Positions 39,401-51,400 of a stretch of 64,000 nt of DNA are shown here, piece by piece. Source of the DNA: Monoplex corrugatus (taxonomy: Eukaryota > Mollusca > Gastropoda > Littorinimorpha > Ranellidae); contig JAPXFY010000016.1 in NCBI GenBank assembly GCA_030674185.1, positions 50,727,250 through 50,791,249 on the forward strand. The letters run 5' to 3'. A program made the translations under genes and the position numbers. Under the pieces are notes generated by a model. The model did not search any database. It had not been told where the DNA came from and was given only the letters and a program-made list of their open reading frames with translations. How positions within the stretch are numbered: the stretch's first letter is position 1; the number at the start of each line of letters is the position of its first letter.

Positions 39401-42400
39401 AATTTTTATTTCATAATTGTAGCACATTGGGTCTTGCTAATTGTTTTTGTGTTGAATGTGGATTGAGGGGTGGAAATTTTCTAGGGGAATTTAAGAGAAA
39501 GAAGTTTTTTAATTGATTTTTTTTTCTGCATGAAAGGAGGATTGCTCTCACGCCTGGAAGGCATGATGCCATCATGTCTCTCCTTTATGTGTGTATTTTT
39601 GTTTACCTTTGAAAGTGAATTTTGTGACAGTATTTTGCCAGAGGGAATTTTTGAGATAACCGTATAATGTAGTCACAACAGTGAAATCGAGATATATTGC
39701 CATTACAAAGTGATTATTGTAATTGACAAGGTATATTACTATTGGATACTAGAGGTGTTTGCTGCTGAGTTTTGACTAGCTGAAGCTCAGCTAATCTGAC
39801 GTTTGTTGTGTTGTGTTGGTGCTTGGACACTGCTTGTGTACCATTGCCTCACATTGGAACCATCTGCTTACATGAAAACTCAACCACCAGTAGGCTAGTG
39901 ATAAAATTCGACTACGATTGCATACTTTACATTGAGCTCTGAGCTCGGTATTGGACAAACGGCTGAGCAACAGTGTTGTCTTGATAACTGTCAATGACTT
40001 GTTTTTCGAGTTCTCTAATCAGTTTTATTATTTTGCAGATTGGTGTGATGGCGAATTGCTGCTGTTTTGATTGTTTTGTTTGTTCACTTGTGTTTGTCGT
40101 ACTATTCATTTTATGATGTTCAACAAGCTGATGTTTTGCTTGGTGACATGGGTATATCGGTTTTTTTTGGGGGGGGGGGGGGGGGGGGGGGCATTTTAAT
40201 GTGATGTTTGTTATTTTCCTTGTTCGGTGTTAATTGTATCAGCTAGACAAAACTTTTCATAAAGATTTTCCAGCTACAAGTCCAAATATAACACTTTTCA
40301 TTAATATTTTTGATTGGGAAGATAAGAAAAATGTGTGTTCGATTGGTCGCTGACATGGCCACCTGACACCTTCCTGCTTTACCTTCTCCTGTCCAGCAAG
40401 ATCAGTGCAGCTGAGATGAAAGCAGTTATGATCAGTACATTTTGGCGTAATGCATGTATTGGTAGTGGATTGATTTTATCAAAGTACATAGATTGATGCA
40501 ACCAAAATTAAGTTGTATTTGTTTGTGTCTCGGTTGTGAGAATGACAAGTGGTCAAATACTTTGATGGTGAAGGAGGGGAAATCCTAAGCCTTGACAGTA
40601 GCAATGGTGACAAGGGGGCAGCTTGTTGTCAAGTTAGCATGTACAACAATACCTATTGCCCACCAACAGATCCAGTAGTCACCTTTTGTGATGTTGGCAA
40701 CGTCATGGACGTCTGTCTTGAAGGAGAAAAGATATTGCTTAATTTTTAGTGCATGTCAACTATTTCTTAAGTTGGACCATAAATTAATAAAAGATAAAAT
40801 CCTTAGGCTTCTTTCATTTCCAAACTATCAGCTCTATGATGGTGACCAGGTCAGATTCTTGTACCTTCTTATGTCTGTAACTTTAGACTTCCATGAATAG
40901 TATTTTTAGACAGATGACTGTAAACAGTTGGGATTTATGTTTCAAGCTATGGTTATTCCTTAGATAAATGTAGAAAGGAAGTAGCATAAAAAGTACTTCA
41001 TGCTTGTTTCCCCCCCCCCCCCCCCACCCCCAGGTGGTATGAATAGGATGATAATGAAAACAAAAAACGTTTGACTGCATTTCATTAATTTCCAATTATT
41101 ACATGTGTATTTTATTTATTTCTAATCATGTATTTCATTTATTTCCAATTATAGTGTTTCATTTTGTCCCAATTATTAAGTATTACATTTGTTTCCAGTG
41201 ATCAAGTTAATGATCCAAAATACCAAGGCATTGAAAATAATTGCTTTTAGAAATAAAAGTTATCGTTATGGTGGGGATAGCGGGGGAGGAGGTTGTTGAA
41301 AAGGGATTCTTTTGTATTGAATCTGCTGAGGATAACTACATAGTACTTAAAATATATATATATATGAAAAATAGTTGAAAACCTGGTATATTTTTTAGAT
41401 TTGAATTGGGCTGATATAATTTTGAGCAGTATGGAAAATCTTGGGCACGTCCATGAACAGATTGTGATGACATGCCTGTTTTACGGATGGGTCTTTATTA
41501 AGTTTGGCCACAGTTTGGTTTTAGTTCTTCTCCATTCAGAGCAAGGGTACTTGCTGGAAAGTGAAAATGGATTTTTGATAAACAGAAATTCATGAAAAGC
41601 CGTTACATGAGAACATTTCAGCTTGAAGTTGAATTTCACCACAGGTTTTGTTCCGATTAAAACATTTCTCATCAGATTTTGTTCTGGTAAAATAGAAGAA
41701 ATGAAAACAAAAACAAACAAAAAGCAAGCATAGTAAGGTTCTTAAAAAACTCAGTAGGGTTCCTTTCACTTTAATCATAATTTACAGTAGGGTTACTCTT
41801 AGTGTCGCAGTCCATTTCTCTCTTGGCTTTACCATGTTATGCAGGCATGAAAATGTTGGTTCTGTCTTCCCTTTAGTTGATATAAATGTAAAAAATACCT
41901 TGAATTTTTGATAAAGTTTGACATTTTGATTCTTTGAAAGCTGTTGCCTGTCTAGTAATGATCTTATGTCATTTTGCCTTGATTGTTTTGGACCCTTTAT
42001 CACGTGCATTTGTGCTCTTAGTGCATGTGTAATCTTTGTAGTGCCTTAACACCACCTAGTAAGAAAGTGGTAATGCTCGTCTTTTGAAGTGTTATCCAAA
42101 CATTTTCTATGTCTGCATAATGTGGCTACCAGGTTATTGCCGTGTTTTGTTTTGCAGGCAGTTCAGATAACTTTGGATCCTGTTTGTAATGTCCCAATCA
42201 TGCACATTGATTTTGCCTTTTTAATTACACTATGTTTTGATGCATTCTCATTGGCTGTAGGGTTTGGTTTTTTGACTTTCGACAATGAGGACAGCGTAGA
42301 ACAAGCGTGTGGGGAACATTATGTGGACGTCAATGGAAAACAGGTTACTTTTTTCACATCTGCGTTTGCCTCTTCTCACATGGGGCTTGTTCTTTAAAAA

Positions 42401-45400
42401 AAAAAATCCCAGCAAGGAAGGCACCACAAGGGGAATGCTAGCGTCAAATGTCGGAAAGCAGCACCATCAAAGTCTCCTGTTTTAGATAAGAGTCTTAATT
42501 GTTAAATATGCATTATTACTGTTAAACAAATAAATAATGTGTAAGTATTTCAATGTTTTTTGATGTACTTTAATTACTTGGAAATTTTGTTTAGCACCGG
42601 TATTTTTGGTTATACATTAATGACTATTTTAATTATGAAAAATTCTTTTTAATTATTTGGAAATTTTACTTTAGCACCGGCATATCTTGGTTTACCTGTA
42701 TTTCTGATACCTTCAAATTTAACTTAGTACCGGTATATTTGGTTTTTACTTACAGTAGCTTTAATTACATTGAACATGATGCTGGAAAGTATGATTATTT
42801 AATGTATAGTTAATTAAAATATGTTACATATTACATCTGATTAAAGTAATATAAGGAGATAAGCTGCATTAATAATCCTTTTAAGTTTGACTTTACAACA
42901 TCCCTTTGTGGCTGTTAAACTCTCCTGAAGGATTTTCTGTGACTGCTTTTGTTTGTTACTGTTTTGTGTTACCAGTTATATTACCTTACTGTGTGATCAA
43001 ATAATTAAATCCTTAAAACCGTGACCAAGCTTATAGTTACAAATTAAAAGCTGTGTTGTTAATGTGTTCCTGTGTGTGATGAACTAGTTATAAAGTAGTA
43101 GCGTATTTTGATATTGGACATTTTTTACTCATTCACCTCATGAAAACCACAAACATTGCCAGCTGGCTTTCTTGTGTAAAACACTACTACTGCTTTTTCA
43201 TGTACCCACATATTATAACAGATGTTTACAAATAAGAATTTCTATTTTACAACTAAAATTTAGCAAATGCTGTATTTGATGTTGGTATGTATCATATGGG
43301 GATAGTTTAATTTATACTGCGGATCATAGTTCAGAATTAAGACAGCTTGGTCACGGTTTTTATTTTTAATTAAGAAAGTCACTTATTAACTTAGCTCACT
43401 TAAAATGGCCTTGGTGTGCGTGTTTGTCTGCATTGTATAGTGACTAATTAGTTTGTTCTGTTCTGATTAGTAAATGTGTTTATGTTCAGAACTGATCTTG
43501 CACAGCAGTTTTATCTACACATAGGTATTACTTTCAACACACTAGCTTTTCATTCTGAAACCTCCATCAGAGCCAATAGACACCCTTTTTAACCAAATTC
43601 TAGCCATTAAATAGTGCTTTTGTGAACTTTGTGAATATTGACATCTGTTTCAAAGGTGTTAAAAATAAAGGTTGTGTTTTGAAAACAGCTGTCGTCCCCC
43701 CCCCCCCCCCCCCCCCCTTTCCCAAATGAGACTAGACACTGAGGAGGTTTCAGTTTTAATGGATATTGTATTGCCATGCTGTAAGGTCTTGTTTGTTTTT
43801 TCTTCTTCAAGGAAACCATACAATTAATTTTTAACTGATTTATGCAGTAAAAGTGATGCACCTTGGCCAAGTTCATTATTTAAATAGAGTATTATTTGAA
43901 CATGACAGATGCTTGCTCATTGGCAGAAATAACCACTTTGTCAATGATCAGTTCACTCCTGCCAGTCTGTGATCAGTTTACCCTGTCGGACTAGCCACAG
44001 TGTTGAGCTTAGTGTCATTTAAGAATCGGTGAGTGGGAATGTGCTGCAAGTGAAAGCTGCCAGTAAGAAGCATTGCGCCCTAAGCTTGTTAGCTAGAGAG
44101 AATCTCTAGACATTAGCTGAAGACTTCAAGAAGGGTAGTTTTAAAGTTCAGGAAATGATTTGTTTCTAGTCCAGTGAACATCACACATGAATGGGTTGCG
44201 CTTCAAAAAAATTATTGACACAAGATCGGCTCGTTTTTGTGTTGTGTAATTTTAACAACTGAAAATTTAAATCTGTCATGATGATTGAGAAAGAAACTGG
44301 TGCTGAGAAAGAAACTGTGGTGCCGATTGAACAAAATAAGTTTTTGAATATTTAGAAATTTTGATTTATCAAGTGTGTTGATCAGAAAATTACTGCAGTT
44401 GATTCAGGTCCCTGTGAACTGGATCAGTGCAGACACAGAATCAAGTCAGTTCTTCATTCTGAAAGAAACATTCTACTGTAAACTTAATAAGAATTTAAGC
44501 AAACAAAAAGTAAAAATCTTTTGTTGGAGCAGCAGCAGCTGCTTTGTGAGATATAAGAGAAATAATGAACTTGGGCAAGTGATAGTAGATAGTTATTTTT
44601 TAGTAAAGAAAATTATGAACTTGGGCTGATGTAGTAGATATTTATTTTTCAGAACAAGTGTGCATGTGTGTGTTTTTTCTGTCTGTGGGGGTGGTCTGGT
44701 TATTTAAAGTTCTAGATAAATGTGCATAATGACCAAGCTTCCATCGTTGCATATGTTCACTAGTACTCCTGTTTGTTATGCGCTATTTATTGTATATAAA
44801 GCTGCAACCAGGAGAAGGCTAATTTATCATTCTTTTGATTATAATTAGTAGTGAATTTATTAACTGACTTTGGAATAATTTTTAACTCAACAAAAAGTGA
44901 TTTCCAAAACAGGAAAGAGAAAAATTTTTCAAAACTATCGATGCACAACTTGGAAAGAAAATTTGAAAGAGAAAAAAGGGTGGTGGTGATGATGGTGGGA
45001 GATTTTTCTGGTGAATATATGCATTGATGGACCTTTGCAATTGGCCCGGCTGAAAAGCAGAGAAATGAAATAGGCAGATTTGTGTGGTAGGTTGAGTGCA
45101 AAAAGGCTGAACCTCGGGGTGCTGGTGGTCGAGGTGGAGGTTCAGTGGGTCGTGGAGGTGGCCGTGGTGGAGGCAACCCTGGCGGGTTTGGAGGTGGTCC
45201 TGGTCCTCAAGGTTGGGGCCAAGGGGGCCCTGGGCAAGGTAACTGGAACCAGGGCTGGAATCAGGATGGTGGCTACAATCAGCAAGGATGGAACCAGCAG
45301 CAAGGATGGAACCAAGGAGGTTACAACAATGGATGGCAAGGTGAGCAGTCTGCTAGATATGTCCACAAATAACAGCCTTTGACACATGTTGAAGTGCTAA

Positions 45401-48400
45401 AACCTGTTATATCGACAAAAAGCACATGTTAATGCAAATCCATGTACAGTTTTAAAGATAGATTTGTAGACTTTTTTTTTTTTTTTAGTACCAGTTGATA
45501 AGAAGTTAAGTATAATTTGTGATGTAACAGGCTAATGATTAGCCAGTAATTGTGTGATAAATGATTTCTGAATAACCAGGAGTTAATTCATTTACTGATT
45601 TTGAAAGATTTTGTGGAGGAGGTGTTGGTGGAAAATGGTTATCTATTACTACTACTGTTTTGCAGTTATCACTTTCTGAAAGTGCGAAATATTTCCAACA
45701 TATGGAATAAGAATTAATATTGGTGTTAATAGCATTGTTGTTGGTGTTCATGTTACACTGTGCAATGAGTTTTTTTGTTTTTTTTTGAAAGTGAGTTTTT
45801 TTTTTACAAATGGCATGAGAACTAATTGATACTAATAGCATGATGTTGGTTACCTCTGGCTCATCTTGTCACAAGTGTCTTTATCTGTTGTACATCAGTG
45901 TGTGGTGTTTGGCTTCATATACTGTATATGTCAGACTGATTGCATTAACTCAATGGAATCTTGACGGCAGGCTAGTGCCGTCCATTTGTACCATGGTTTG
46001 AATTGTGACGGCAGGCAAGCGCTGTCGGAAAAAGCCTTTTTTTTTTATTTGTTATTTATAACATGAGCTGCATTCAAGGGAGAAATCTCCTGAAAGTCAA
46101 AATATAATCATCTATGAATCGATTGCTTCCCTTAGACTGTATCTAATCATCATACAGCCTTTGTTGTAACGAAGTTTCTGGAGTCGGTAAGCGACGCTGT
46201 ATTCACCTACTTTTTCACAATGGGGGCTAGGCGACTTCGGAACTGGCGTGTTTTCTGTGCAAGAGGTGATCGATATCGTCCAAGCTGAAGGATCTGATGA
46301 TGAATTAGATCTTGTTGGTGAATTATCTGTCGAAGATAGGGATGATTTGTTGGATTCAGGTGACGAGTTTGTCCCTTGTTTAGCTCTAAGTGACATTGCT
46401 ATGTGGTGGATCATGTGGTTCAAAACTTTTGATCGGAATGCTGTTTGGATACCTTAACCCATTTACCCCCACGTCACCCAACGTGAACCGTACTATGAAA
46501 TCCTATGTCAAGGAAAGTAACTTGCAGTTTTCGACAGTTACTAACTAAAGAAATCAATTAAAAGTATGATTACCTTTTTTGTTTCAAGGAATCATTTTTT
46601 GGCATTGTGCATTCAATGAAGTACTCGCAGAAAAAATTATAAAGTCGGATTTGATGGTGAATGTTATCAAAAATTTACTGGTGTGATAGTTCAAAGTCAA
46701 AGATGCAGTCCAGAAATGCTTCTTAACCCTTTGCCTACCACATGACTTTGTGCTATATGCCTATGAGAATACCATGGCAAGGGAAGTAACTCCGCAACAC
46801 ATGCACACCCACCACAAATAAACCTCAATAAAAAATTTAATTTTTACTCACCAATTACATAAATTTGATGAAAAAATGCCAAAGACATCACTTCATCCAA
46901 AACAGCCATTTTTTTTCATATGTAGTGAACTAGTATATGAAGAAAAAAAAAAAAAACGATCAGACTAATTTTTACGTCAGAGTTCTTGGCGCTGTAAGAA
47001 TATTTCCTGAATTCACTGGAACCACAGAATGTCATGGATTAGGAGCAAATAGTGATTTTCCATGTCCAGACATAGTACTGAAACCTTCAGGAACAAAATA
47101 AAGTCATTCTGTGTTTTCTCCACACTGAATAGTTAACTTTTGTGGTGAAGAAAAAAAAACCCAAACTTCAACAGTGTTGTGAAACTAAAAGCGTCACATA
47201 CAGAAGATTTGTCTACTAACTACTGAGGGGAAAAAAACAACAAAATGAACATATAATTGCTGACACTAGTGACAGGTAGATTTCAGGTGCTGATGAAACT
47301 CAGCAAAACATGTGCCTTTAAACAAATGAACAGAACAAATTACACATCCCCACACTGTGGTGATGCTATATCCCTTGTCCGTCTTCCTCTTCGCCTTCTG
47401 GCAAACCAGGCAATTCTTTATTAGGCCTGGAAGACGGACAGGTCCATGGGAGAGAGGGTCTGATGCTGTGACACCTGCCTGTGCCACAGACTGGGGAGCA
47501 GATTTCTGGCGAACAGAGTTGCTGTTACGCAGGGCGCGCAGAACCTCCAGTGAGAACGCACTTTGTGCAAGGGGTCATAGCCAGGCTGACCCTTGGGAAT
47601 AGCTTTACTGCTGTCATTTAAATGAAAATACTGATTTAATTTATTATATATCTATTTCTACTAATGACATCAGCAACCTGAGCAATACATAAAGGATCTG
47701 TGGACCAGTAGTTGCTGATTTCTGGTACGCGAATGATCCCAAACATAAACTGAACATAGATGAATAATTTCATTTCATCAGGTGTGGTAGGCTGCCAGAG
47801 TTTATCTACACCTTTTTCTGCTTGCCTTTGTGCAGCATATAAATTTGTTTCTGTGCTCAACATTTGCCAAAATTCGTCTGGTATCAAAAGACTAAAAAAA
47901 TCCAAAAGGTGACGCACCCACAGGCAAATCATGGGACACGCCAACTGACCGCAAAATTTGGTCATCGTCCGATTCAGTTTCCTGGCTGTCAAAACCAGCA
48001 AAAGTTTTTTTAGGCCTCACCTCATGTAGTCTATCACTCCAGTGAACAATAACTGAATCTCTAGCAGCCTTTGTTTTCCGAATTTTCCTTTTTTTGGCGC
48101 TGGGCCCAGCAGCGATAGGCAAATCGATATCATCGTCATTATCACCCGATTCACTATCGATTTCGGACTCCAAATCAATGAGCAGACGATCACTGTTGAT
48201 AACTAGGTCAACATCGACGTCGGACTCATCTTGTTTCGAAATTTCTTCAAGATTGAAGCCTTCAAAAACACTCTCTTCATCACTAACATATCCAAAAATG
48301 GATTCCAGAAGTTGCATGGTTTCTTGATCCGCCATTTTTGCAGAAAATTTTCGCGAAAAAAAGGCTGAACTTTGAAAAATCACAGCAGCAAAACTACTCA

Positions 48401-51400
48401 ACCAAACTTCTTGCAACAAAGCACAAAATGTCGACCGGAAACGGCCCTACCGGAAGACGCTTATATCGCGATTGCATTCTGGGATATGCGATAGTGAAAG
48501 TGAAAGTCGCTGACCTAGTATTCGGCGGTCGATCTTGGTCGATCCGGTATTCAGAAAGCGGAAATCTCGCGGTCGATCGCGGTCGATCCGGTAGGCAGAG
48601 GGTTAATGGCCTGCAAATGTCCCAGAGGACCCAGAACAAAGTCTACTGTAGAAGCTGAGCATGAAACTGTGCAAAGCTTGCATCAATAATAATAATAATA
48701 AGTAGCTTTTGTATAGCACTATTCTTAGTTCGACTCACTGCGCTGTTACATTAACAAATAATCTCACATATCAATAACATTTTTTAATCACACACACACA
48801 CACACACACATACACAAGGGGGGGGGTATACTTATGAAAATGCAGATCAACAGGCAGATCATGCACAACACGAACATTTTCCGAAAATTCCTTTACTGAA
48901 ACCGAGCCTAAAACGTCCTGCCATTTTCGGTTTGGAGGTCAGGCAATCGATCGATACTCGACCCACCTTCGCTCTCACTGTCACTCTCACTATCGTCGAA
49001 CTCGGCGGCAACAGCTTCCAAGTCGGTATCTAGGTCACTTTCCACATCACATGGATCAACTTTATTAACAAGATCCTCAACCGTAAAACCTTCAAATTCT
49101 TCTCCGTCATCATTCAACAGACGCAGCGCGCCATAACTCCTCATCGGTCATGACTCATTTTCCAAACTTTGAAAATTCGTAGCACCGTGAAAACTTGATC
49201 TATTTTGACACTGTAAAGTTCTAAATGCGGGACAGGAAGTCGCCAAAACGAGGCTCTCACTCTTGCGGGATTCTCGTTTATGTAAACAATGATGGCCGCG
49301 TCCATAGTGGCCACGTGTACAGCGGGCGCTGATGGGCGCTCCGGGGTGAACGCTATTACGATTTACAGTGGGCGCTGGCGGGCGCTCTGGGGGTATATGT
49401 GTTAATTAAGTAATTTCTACATTCAATTGGGAAATCGGCACACAAACTGTGAGTAGAATGTAATGTAGCAAGCTTCTGCCTTTCTTTTGCACTTTACTGT
49501 TTGTTTCTGTCTTGTTTGTTTTTTTTAAATGGCCGAAAAAGCGCGATTTCCGGGGTAGACGAGCACTATTTGACTGAGACTCCATTGAGTTAAGGCGCCA
49601 GTAGGTTACCTTGTCTGCTAGCCTGATTCAGCCGCTAATATTTACAATAATAACATGAATCGAAAGCAGCCTTGCAGAGCCTTATGGTCCAACTTCCAGC
49701 GCTTCCTGTACCCGTGCGCCAAGTTGGTGAAAGCCCCAGACCTCCATTCTTCAGGCCACCACCATCAGGAACAGGTTTTGTAGCAGAACAGCTACATTGT
49801 TATTCATATTTCTGCTGAAGACTGGCTGTATTGGTGGCGTTCCCAGCATGAGCTTTTTTCTCTCCACCCCTTGTCTACAGATTAGGGCAGTTGCAAGAGC
49901 AGGTGACAGATTACTTATGGTGACGTGACCCCCTACCCTTCCATAGCTGCTTGTTGGACTACCCTTGCCCCTTTAGAAATGGCCACTCAGAGGAGGGGAC
50001 AACCTCAGCAAGCTAGACCATGAGGCTGTGCATGAGCTACTTACGATTGGTATTACTAGTATTGGGTGCTAAAGTCAAACTGAGGCAGGGCAGCCTACCA
50101 GCTTCTTATAACCCCTTTCCTGCCACAGTATTTGTGGCCTTTTGCATTGCTGTCTGCTGGGACAAAATCTTGCTTTGTTCGGTATGTTCATTAATTTGTT
50201 CACTGCTCAATCGTTTCGTAGGATACTTTACAGTTTATGGCATGTTTTTTCCTTATACCCTTGGCTATAGTTTGATGTCATAGTTATTTGATTTCGTTGA
50301 AAAACAGTATGATTAGAAATAGTATGATTAGAGCTGATGTAATTTTTGGAACATATGTATACATACACAGCAGCACTTAAAACCACACAAAACACAGCAA
50401 AATTTGGTTTTTGTGTATAATAAACATGTGAAAAAGTTTTCTTTCTGTTGTTACTCTGTGAATGTTTTCCTATGGAACAGTCACTAAGTTCTTAGGTGTA
50501 GCACAATGGCGAGAAGAGACAGAATAGCAGTTGTTCCGCCATCTTGAATTGCATTATCGGGTTTGTTACTTTCCAATGCTAGTTAGACCAATAATCATTT
50601 CTGTGAACGATCGAAGGGGAAAAATTGCAGTTTGACATCTCCACAAGAGGTTGGCCAAGTTTCTAGTGTTACCTCCCATCTCCCATGCTTAACTTGGGCT
50701 TTCAAGAGTGAATACACTAACTGCTGTTATACCTTTCCACATTCGCCCTGAGGATTGATCTGCAATCAGCTTGTAAATTTCTAAATTCACGGTATTTTCT
50801 TCTCCAGAGATGACTTGTCTTGGCTTTTCTCATAGTATTATAGGGACTGTGCACCTTTCTGTGTCATAGTGGGAATTTTCTGCTCGATCATGGGTTGCGG
50901 CCCATGGGGGGAACACTATGGTAAGGTGTCCAGTTTGGTGATGTCTTTCCTAACCACATGCCCAAACCACCGTTGTGTGTGTTTTCTCTTTGAATCTGCT
51001 TCTACCTCCTCCAACTTTTTTTTAAAGCTCTTATGTGTGTATGATTGTTTGCTTAAAAACTGTATTTTGTAATGAATGAATAAGAAATGAATATGTGAAA
51101 TGTTTGCTGTATTTCTTGTTACATGTATGCTGACCAGACAGTACGTTGACCACAGTTCATGCAAGTTTAGATTGAACATAGTTTGTGGACAGTGCATGTG
51201 CCTATATTGTCAACTGCTCGAATTTGAAGATGATGAAATGCATCATAAAGTGGAGGTCTGGACTATGAAAGCTTGTGAGATTGGTCCATGAAAGTTTAGT
51301 CATCCAGTTTTTCTGAGGAAAGTCCAGTACCAGAGTCAGTAGTTGGTTTTCTGAGTTGTTGAACTTGGCAGCCTTTGAGAAGTTGACTGAGACTTCACCT

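Noticed and set aside
45142..45387. Alternative frames over DAZAP1 exon 8 (for example the Val/Glu-rich frame at 45080-45382)
   Set aside because: The Gly/Asn/Gln frame is the one in phase with exons 7 and 9 and continues RRM2.
46112..46423. Minus-strand 103-codon Ser-rich frame
   Set aside because: Shadow of the acidic plus-strand frame (Asp/Glu codons read in reverse give Ser/Ile).
46460..46722. Separate TTAA element starting CCCATTTACCCCC at 46460
   Set aside because: Only one terminus could be seen and no matching right end was found; mentioned under the adjacent fragment only.
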